A stretch of DNA of 10,864 bases from Eubacteriales Family XIII. Incertae Sedis bacterium (GTDB lineage: Bacteria > Bacillota > Clostridia > Peptostreptococcales > Anaerovoracaceae), in the NCBI GenBank assembly GCA_031263875.1, contig JAISEX010000169.1, forward strand, positions 1 to 10,864, given 5' to 3'. Every line of letters begins with the position of its first letter. The first letter of the stretch is position 1. Both the position numbers and the translations under genes were made by a program. Under the pieces are notes generated by a model that ran no database searches, was not told the origin of the DNA, and saw only the letters and a program-made list of their open reading frames with translations. Positions 5,816 to 10,864 of the stretch are shown one piece after another.

Positions 5816-8188
5816 GTGGCTACCCCAAGGATTTTATCGATTAAAAAGAGATTTTTGGACACCGTTCCGAGCATTACGGCCGAACGGCTCTTGCTCGCGA
5901 CGGAGGCGCACCGGAAATTTGCGGGCGAGCCCGCACCCGTCTTCCGCGCGAAGGTGGCGGCCTACGTGATGGATCATATGACGCAGCTTATCGGAGAGGA
6001 CGAGCTGATCGTGGGGATGCCGACCAATGCGTTCCGCGGGGCGAATTTAGTCCCCGAATATACGTCGACAAAGTGGCTGCTGCCCGAACTCGACCGGTTT
6101 CCCGTGCGCGATCGCGACCGTTATCACATTACGCCCGAAAACAGGAAGTTGATACAGGATTGCCTTGAAAACGAATGGGCGGGCAGGGCGGTGGAGGATG
6201 TGGCCGATGAGATACTTCCCGCCGCAACGCGAAGCGCCGTGAGCAACGACGTGATCACGCTGGGGCTGCGGACGGGCTGTTCCGGCGAAACCGTGCCCGA
6301 TTACGGCATATTGATGGGCAAAGGGCTGTCGGGCCTTATCGCGGAATGCCGCGCCTTGAATGATGACGAGCCGAGGGATTCCAAGGCGAGCCAGGAGAGG
6401 ATCGATTTCCGTGAGGCGTGTATAATTTCATGCGAAGCGCTGATCCGTTTCGCGAACCGCTATGCCGATACCGCGCGTGCCGCCGCGCAATCCGAACAGG
6501 ACGAAACGCGCCGGGCGGAACTGCTCGAAATCGCGAACGTCTGCTCCCGCGTCCCCGAACAGACCCCGGCGGGCTTCCATGAGGCGCTGCAATTCGTCTG
6601 GTTTATCCATCTCGCGTTCCATATTGAAGCGCCGGCCACGGCCTGCAGCTTCGGCCGGTTCGATCAGGCGCTCGGCCCGTATCTGCGGACGGATCTCGCC
6701 GCGGGCACGCTGACCCGCGATTCCGCGCTTGAGTTACTGCAGTGTTTCTTTATAAAGACCGGCGAGCCGCTGGAAGTCCGCGATTCGTGGTATTCCGAGT
6801 CGTTTGCGGGCTATCCGATGTGGGCCCTCGTGATGGTGGGCGGTCAGGACGGCGAGGGGCGCGACGCCTCGAACGAGCTGACGTATCTCTGCCTGGACGC
6901 CTCGTCCGAACTGCGTATGAGCGAGCCGGTCCTCGCGGTGCGCATACACAAGGGTACGCCGGAGGAACTGTTCCGCAAGGGCGTCGAAATGGTCCGCGAG
7001 GGACAGGCCAACCCCGGCTTCTTTAACGACGACGTCGCGCTGGATATCGTGATGAAACGGAAGGGCGGCAGCGAGGCGGAGGCGCGTAATTGGGTTATTG
7101 TCGGCTGTACGCAACCCCAACCCGGCGGCGGCGCGGCGGACGGTTCGCCCGACGCGGGCTATGTCAACACGGCGAAGATGCTTGAGCTTGCGCTGCACAA
7201 CGGCGTAGATCCGCGGACGGGAGAGCAAATCGGCCCCCGGACCGGCGATCCCACCGCTTTCACTTCGATGGATGAGGTGCGCGAAGCGGCGGAAAAGCAG
7301 ATCATGTATTTCTATGAGATGATACGCGCGGGTTATAACCGCATGCAGATATGCCATATGACGCGTCTGCCCGTGATCCTCGCGTCCGCGGTGATCGGCG
7401 GCTGTATCGAGAGCGGAAAATCCGTGCAGGAAGGCGGCGCGCGCTACCAGACCGCGGGCATGTTTATTACGGGTCCCGCAAATCTCGTGGACTCGCTGCT
7501 GGCTATCGAGGACATAGTTTTCAGGGATAAAACCGTTACGATGGCGGAATTGATAGAAGCGCTCGACCGGAATTTTGAAGGCGACGAGCGGTTGCGCCAA
7601 TTGCTTCTTACGAAACCGCCCAAATTCGGCAACGACGATCCGCGCGCGGACGGGCTCGCGAAGGATATCCTGAGCCGCATCTCAAACGAAGTGCAGAGCT
7701 GGCGCGACGCCCGCGGCGGTCTTTACAGCTTTACGATGATGTCGCAGACCGTCAATGTTTCGCACGGCAAGGTCGTCGGCGCAACGCCGGACGGAAGACG
7801 CGCCGGCGAGCCGCTGAACGATAATTCCTCGCCGATGATGGGACGCGACACCGCGGGCCCGACGGCCACCGTTCGCTCGGTCGCCTCATGGGGCCAGCGA
7901 AACTTCGGCGACGGAGCCCTCTTTAATCTCCGCTTCGACCCGCGCGGCGTCAGGGGCGAAAAGGGCAGCGCGATTATAGAAGGCGTTATCAAGACCTATT
8001 TCGAGTACGGCGGCCAGCACATCCAGATAAACGTGGTCGACGATGCGACGCTCAGAGCCGCGCAAAGGAAGCCGGAGGATTACCGCGACCTCGTGGTGCG
8101 CGTCGCCGGTTACATGGCCTACTTTACCGAGCTGGATAAAGAGGTCCAGGACGCCATTATCTACCGGACGCCCCATCTCGCCTCATGA
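5816..8188 (+). CDS. glycyl radical enzyme, PFL2-like, unknown substrate (paralog 2)
   Basis: This second glycyl radical enzyme of 790 residues is clearly homologous to its upstream neighbour over the whole length (by eye more than half of positions identical), so the pair arose by tandem duplication. The active-site Cys is Cys431 in VIVGCTQPQPGGG with Gln433 replacing the usual Glu; the glycyl radical motif RVAGY is at 762-766 (Gly765). Asp162 lies in SGETVPDY, again without the usual His. Differences cluster around residues 400-450 (MKRKGGSEAEARNW, extra Ala-Asp in the post-Cys loop) and in HFHDGALF versus NFGDGALF near the C-terminus, which may tune substrate choice. Both key radical residues are intact, so neither copy looks dead. 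It starts with GTG at 5816 behind AAAGGCGGTGA (5802-5812). The TGA overlaps the activase ATG (8185-8188), implying coupled translation. The two may be separate homodimers with different substrates or a mixed dimer. Confidence 0.93.
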   Translation: MATPRILSIKKRFLDTVPSITAERLLLATEAHRKFAGEPAPVFRAKVAAYVMDHMTQLIGEDELIVGMPTNAFRGANLVPEYTSTKWLLPELDRFPVRDRDRYHITPENRKLIQDCLENEWAGRAVEDVADEILPAATRSAVSNDVITLGLRTGCSGETVPDYGILMGKGLSGLIAECRALNDDEPRDSKASQERIDFREACIISCEALIRFANRYADTARAAAQSEQDETRRAELLEIANVCSRVPEQTPAGFHEALQFVWFIHLAFHIEAPATACSFGRFDQALGPYLRTDLAAGTLTRDSALELLQCFFIKTGEPLEVRDSWYSESFAGYPMWALVMVGGQDGEGRDASNELTYLCLDASSELRMSEPVLAVRIHKGTPEELFRKGVEMVREGQANPGFFNDDVALDIVMKRKGGSEAEARNWVIVGCTQPQPGGGAADGSPDAGYVNTAKMLELALHNGVDPRTGEQIGPRTGDPTAFTSMDEVREAAEKQIMYFYEMIRAGYNRMQICHMTRLPVILASAVIGGCIESGKSVQEGGARYQTAGMFITGPANLVDSLLAIEDIVFRDKTVTMAELIEALDRNFEGDERLRQLLLTKPPKFGNDDPRADGLAKDILSRISNEVQSWRDARGGLYSFTMMSQTVNVSHGKVVGATPDGRRAGEPLNDNSSPMMGRDTAGPTATVRSVASWGQRNFGDGALFNLRFDPRGVRGEKGSAIIEGVIKTYFEYGGQHIQINVVDDATLRAAQRKPEDYRDLVVRVAGYMAYFTELDKEVQDAIIYRTPHLAS

Positions 8189-9090
8189 CACGGGCGCTGG
8201 TCGGCAATATACAGAGATATTCCCCCGAGGACGGGCCCGGCATACGGACGACGGTCTTCCTCAAGGGCTGTCCGCTCGCGTGCCGCTGGTGCCATAATCC
8301 CGAACTCATTTCGCCCAGGCAGGAGGTGATATTCAGCCCCGGCAAATGCATTTCGTGCGGTTACTGCGCGCAGGCGTGTCCCGAAAACGCGATAACGATG
8401 GATCCCGGCCCCGTTATCGCCCGCGAAAAATGTACGGTCTGCCTGCAGTGCGCGGAGGTCTGCTATGCCAAAGCGCTGACGCCCGTAGCGGCAATGATGA
8501 GCGCGCGGGAAGTCGCCGGTACGGTAATCCGCGACAAGAGTTTTTACGAGAATACGGGCGGCGGCCTCACGATAAGCGGCGGCGAAGTCCTGACGCACGC
8601 GGATTTTGCCGAGGAACTGATCGGCCTGTGTTACGAAGAACATATCACTTCGTGCCTCGACACATCGGGGTACGGGCCGGGCGCCGTTCTCGACCGCCTC
8701 GCCGCTCTTCCGGGCGTGACGGATATCCTCTACGATATAAAGGCGCTCGACGACGACGTGCATAGGGAATACACCGGCGTCAGCAACCGGCTTATCCTTG
8801 AAAATCTCGACATGTTGACAAAGAAACACGGCGGCCGCGTCAAGATCCACGTGCGGCTTCCGCTGATAAAGGGCGTCAACGACGATCCCGCTTTGCTGGA
8901 GCGGACGGCGCAGGCGCTCGCGGCGTTATCGCCCGCTGACGCGACGCTTATTCCCTACCATAATCTCGGCGTGGGCAAGGCGCGCAACATCGGCGCAGCG
9001 ATGCCGTCGTTCGAGCCGCCTTCCGGCGAAGCGCTGCAACGCATCCAAAATTTATTCCGGCAAAGCGGCGTTGCGTGCTTTATACTCTGA
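8185..9090 (+). CDS. glycyl radical enzyme activating enzyme (radical SAM)
   Basis: This 301-residue radical SAM protein uses S-adenosylmethionine and a [4Fe-4S] cluster to abstract hydrogen from the glycine of the upstream glycyl radical enzymes. The CxxxCxxC motif is Cys29, Cys33, Cys36 (GCPLACRWCHNPE). A ferredoxin-like insert with two more cluster motifs follows: Cys55, 58, 61, 65 (CISCGYCAQACPE) and Cys83, 86, 89, 93 (CTVCLQCAEVC). SGGE at 131-134 is the SAM-binding GGE motif. The length and the two extra clusters match activases of the CutD/HpdA type rather than the shorter PFL activase. The ATG overlaps the stop of the second GRE by ATGA and lacks its own Shine-Dalgarno, so coupling is likely. 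It is the only activase here and probably serves both enzymes. No terminator hairpin is obvious after it; the downstream bases are AT-rich. Confidence 0.95.
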   Translation: MTRALVGNIQRYSPEDGPGIRTTVFLKGCPLACRWCHNPELISPRQEVIFSPGKCISCGYCAQACPENAITMDPGPVIAREKCTVCLQCAEVCYAKALTPVAAMMSAREVAGTVIRDKSFYENTGGGLTISGGEVLTHADFAEELIGLCYEEHITSCLDTSGYGPGAVLDRLAALPGVTDILYDIKALDDDVHREYTGVSNRLILENLDMLTKKHGGRVKIHVRLPLIKGVNDDPALLERTAQALAALSPADATLIPYHNLGVGKARNIGAAMPSFEPPSGEALQRIQNLFRQSGVACFIL

Positions 9091-9116
9091 ATATTTTAAT
9101 TTTTTCAATAGTTTAA

Positions 9117-9145
9117 TTGCATTACCGGCCGGCAAACAGTATAAT
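9117..9145 (+). promoter_or_regulatory. sigma-A-like promoter of the permease transcript
   Basis: TTGCAT (9117-9122), a 17-base spacer and a perfect TATAAT (9140-9145) form a good promoter 27 bases after the activase stop. The predicted start is near 9152, about 280 nt upstream of the permease ATG, giving an unusually long leader. Confidence 0.6.
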
Positions 9146-9151
9146 GTATGC

Positions 9152-9281
9152 TAAGACTGGCGAAAAACCGGGCAAAAACGCTGCAAACCGTTGGAATTAC
9201 CCGGCGCGAAGCATCGGATCGATAGGCCCGCGGCGGAAAAAGACGGCTAAAATGAACGGATAGGAATGCGATCTAAGCCGT
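9152..9281 (+). promoter_or_regulatory. structured 5' leader of the permease, possible riboswitch or attenuator
   Basis: Three consecutive helices can be drawn. P1 is CCGGG (9168-9172) with CCCGG (9200-9204), with inner AACG/CGTT (9177-9180 with 9189-9192). P2 is CGCG (9205-9208) with CGCG (9229-9232), with inner ATCG/CGAT (9213-9216 with 9220-9223). P3 is ACGGCT (9243-9248) with AGCCGT (9276-9281). Unpaired A-rich and GCAAAC segments lie inside P1. The region holds no convincing reading frame. A structured leader before an amino acid permease suggests ligand-dependent control, but the sequence does not match the lysine (L-box) signature, and a weak resemblance to the c-di-GMP-I pattern did not hold up. 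This is a candidate only. Confidence 0.4.
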
Positions 9282-9352
9282 GATCCTCACACATTTTGTA
9301 GGAAGCCCCAAAGATATATTGGACAATTGGCAGGATTTCCAGCGCCACCAAA
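9282..9352 (+). promoter_or_regulatory. shared regulatory element, copy B (upstream of permease)
   Basis: This is the second copy of the element at 3160-3230, at constant offset without gaps. The 3' dyad is TGGC (9328-9331) with GCCA (9344-9347), plus inner GG/CC around the same ATTT loop. Relative to copy A, three base pairs change on both sides (C-G to T-A, T-A to C-G, T-A to G-C), which preserves pairing. It lies 80 bases upstream of the permease ATG, downstream of the promoter at 9117-9145, so it would be in the transcript if that promoter is used. The following 79 bases (9353-9431) are AT-rich and contain only the ribosome binding site GAGGAGGA (9418-9425). Confidence 0.6.
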
Positions 9353-9431
9353 ATACCTTAAAATATATATGGTTGTTGTTATTGTGGATTTATTTGTGGC
9401 ACTTATGTTTATTATACGAGGAGGATGAGAT

Positions 9432-10864
9432 ATGTCAAACGAACAAGTTCCGGAAAAACGGACAACCGTTTCTCGGAGCATCAAATCTCGCCAGCTATCA
9501 ATGATTGCGATTGGCGGTTCCATCGGAACCGGGATATTCTTTGCCAGCGGCAACAACATCGCGTCGATCGGGCCCGGCGGATCATTAGTACTCTATATTG
9601 TTATCGGGGTCATTGTGTATTTCATGATGCAATGCCTCGGCGAAATGGCCACAAACCTGCCGATTTCCGGTTCGTTTTCGGCCTATGCGGGACGCGTTAT
9701 CGATCCTGCTCTCGGTTTTGCGTTCGGATGGAATTACTGGATAGCCTGGGCCATCACGATCGCCGTTGAATTTACCGCGGGCGCGGCCATTATGACCTAC
9801 TGGATACCGGAGTCGGTCTTCCCCGGCTGGGCGTGGTCGGTCATTTTCTTTGTGTTCCTTTTGGGGCTCAACCTCTTCTCGGTAAAAGGTTTTGCCGAGG
9901 CGGAATACTGGTTTGCCTCGATCAAGGTCGTCGTTATTATTCTGGTTATTATCGTCGGTTTTCTCGTTGTCTTCAACGTATTCGGGAACTCGCCCGGAGT
10001 CGAGAACTGGACGCAGACAGGCAGCGACGGCACACCGCTCAAAGGGCCGTTCTTCGGCGGCTTCGGCGGGGCTCTGACGGCCTTCCTTGTCGTCGGTTAT
10101 TCGTTCCAGGGAACGGAATTGGTCGGTATCGCGGCGGCGGAAACGGACAATCCCGCAAAGAGCATACCGAAGGCGGTCAGAAGCGTCTTCTGGCGTCTGT
10201 TGATCTTCTACATCGGCTCGATCGTCGTCGTGGCCTTCCTTATCCCGTCGAGCAATGAAAACCTGCTCTCGTACGGCGTTGAGGAAGTCGCCAAGTCGCC
10301 ATTTACCTTGCTTATGAAGATCTATGAAATACCGTATGCGGATCACGTCATGAACGCGGTCGTCCTGACGTCGGTGCTCTCCTGCGGCAATAGCTGCATG
10401 TATTCCGCGTCGCGCATGCTGTACGCTCTCGCAAAGGAAAAACAGGCGCCGAAGGTATTCACGTATACCTCCAAGACCGGCGTACCCTTGCCGGCGCTTC
10501 TCGCGAGCGCGGCTATGGGCGCTTTCAGCTTCCTCTGCACGCTGATCGGCCTGAACAAGCTGTATCTTATGCTGCTCAACGCATCGGCTGTTATGGGCTT
10601 TATCGTGTGGCTCGGCATCGCCGTCAGCCAGTACCGTTTCCGCAAAGCGTGGATCGTACAGGGACGCAAGGTCGAGGACATGAAGTTCAGATCAAAATTC
10701 TATCCGGTCGCGCCCATCGTGGCGACCGTCGCGTTTATTATCATTATCTTTGGAGCAAACTACTGGACATTCTACCCGGAATTCCTGCCGTTTGACTTTG
10801 TCACCAGCTATCTCTTTATCCCCATTTTCGCCGGCCTCTACTTCGGCTTCAAGTTCTACAAGAA
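9432..10864 (+). CDS. lysP: LysP-like amino acid permease (3' end outside window)
   Basis: This is an amino acid permease of the APC superfamily, AAT family, closest by eye to the lysine-specific permease LysP; it would import a cationic amino acid with protons. 477 codons are present and the frame is open at the window end; LysP is about 489 residues, so roughly 10-20 are missing. The family N-terminal motif IAIGGSIGTGIFFASG (residues 25-40) follows a charged N-tail. Further family matches are GWNYWIAWAITIAVE, FAEAEYWFASIKV, SFQGTELVGIAAAE and YRFRKAWIVQG. Glu229 and Glu237 in the GTELVGIAAAE segment keep the spacing of the Glu pair linked to lysine recognition in LysP (Glu222/Glu230 there). 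About twelve membrane helices are expected. The start is fixed by GAGGAGGA six bases upstream. It has its own promoter and leader, so it need not be co-transcribed with the GRE genes. Specificity may have shifted to a modified lysine or other cationic amine; lysine remains the default. Confidence 0.88.
   Translation, partial: MSNEQVPEKRTTVSRSIKSRQLSMIAIGGSIGTGIFFASGNNIASIGPGGSLVLYIVIGVIVYFMMQCLGEMATNLPISGSFSAYAGRVIDPALGFAFGWNYWIAWAITIAVEFTAGAAIMTYWIPESVFPGWAWSVIFFVFLLGLNLFSVKGFAEAEYWFASIKVVVIILVIIVGFLVVFNVFGNSPGVENWTQTGSDGTPLKGPFFGGFGGALTAFLVVGYSFQGTELVGIAAAETDNPAKSIPKAVRSVFWRLLIFYIGSIVVVAFLIPSSNENLLSYGVEEVAKSPFTLLMKIYEIPYADHVMNAVVLTSVLSCGNSCMYSASRMLYALAKEKQAPKVFTYTSKTGVPLPALLASAAMGAFSFLCTLIGLNKLYLMLLNASAVMGFIVWLGIAVSQYRFRKAWIVQGRKVEDMKFRSKFYPVAPIVATVAFIIIIFGANYWTFYPEFLPFDFVTSYLFIPIFAGLYFGFKFYK

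Noticed and set aside
9168..9232. c-di-GMP-I riboswitch suggested by GCAAACC...GCGAAGC
   Set aside because: The conserved helix and tetraloop/receptor order does not fit; only short words match.
9397..9411. Sigma-54-like TGGCAC-N5-TTTA upstream of the permease
   Set aside because: The -12 GC is missing, and a start site there would fall after the permease ribosome binding site begins.

Overview
The window looks like part of an anaerobic, GC-rich bacterial chromosome from an organism that uses pyrrolysine (Pyl), the 22nd amino acid. A Clostridia-type Bacillota is my best guess: strong AGGAGG-type ribosome binding sites, sigma-A-like promoters, oxygen-sensitive glycyl radical enzymes and a bacterial-style Pyl system. 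A Pyl-using deltaproteobacterium-like lineage cannot be excluded. This assignment is inference; no rRNA or marker gene is present.

Layout. (1) Bases 1-1310, + strand: the 3' end of a gene that is probably pylB, overlapping by ATGA a complete pylC (pyrrolysine biosynthesis ligase). pylD does not follow. (2) Bases 1311-1592: a non-coding stretch with three short GC hairpins and a long perfect hairpin separating convergent genes. (3) Bases 1593-3080, - strand: full-length mttB, trimethylamine:corrinoid methyltransferase, interrupted by one in-frame UAG at the expected pyrrolysine position. Read as two open frames it looks broken; read with Pyl it is one intact 495-residue enzyme. (4) Bases 3081-3394: a divergent control region with an extended -10 promoter for mttB, a 71-bp element that recurs upstream of the permease gene, and a perfect 12-bp tandem repeat beside a TATAAT box. 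(5) Bases 3395-9090, + strand: a compact operon of two paralogous glycyl radical enzymes (GREs) and one radical-SAM activase. Both GREs have the catalytic Cys and the glycyl-radical Gly, but carry Cys-Thr-Gln where the lyase/dehydratase GREs (choline lyase, diol dehydratase, hydroxyproline dehydratase) have Cys-x-Glu. (6) Bases 9091-9431: a promoter, a structured roughly 280-nt leader, and the second copy of the shared element. (7) Bases 9432-end: a LysP-like amino acid/cation symporter, cut by the window end.

How it may work together. The shared element upstream of the mttB/GRE divergent region and the permease gene suggests one regulon: a permease imports a cationic amino acid or amine, the GRE pair performs radical chemistry on it, and MttB transfers a methyl group from trimethylamine to a corrinoid protein. 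The attractive hypothesis is a new anaerobic route in which a GRE releases trimethylamine from a quaternary-amine substrate and the Pyl enzyme consumes it. A competing explanation is that the permease supplies lysine, two molecules of which are needed per pyrrolysine. The GRE substrate cannot be read from the sequence.
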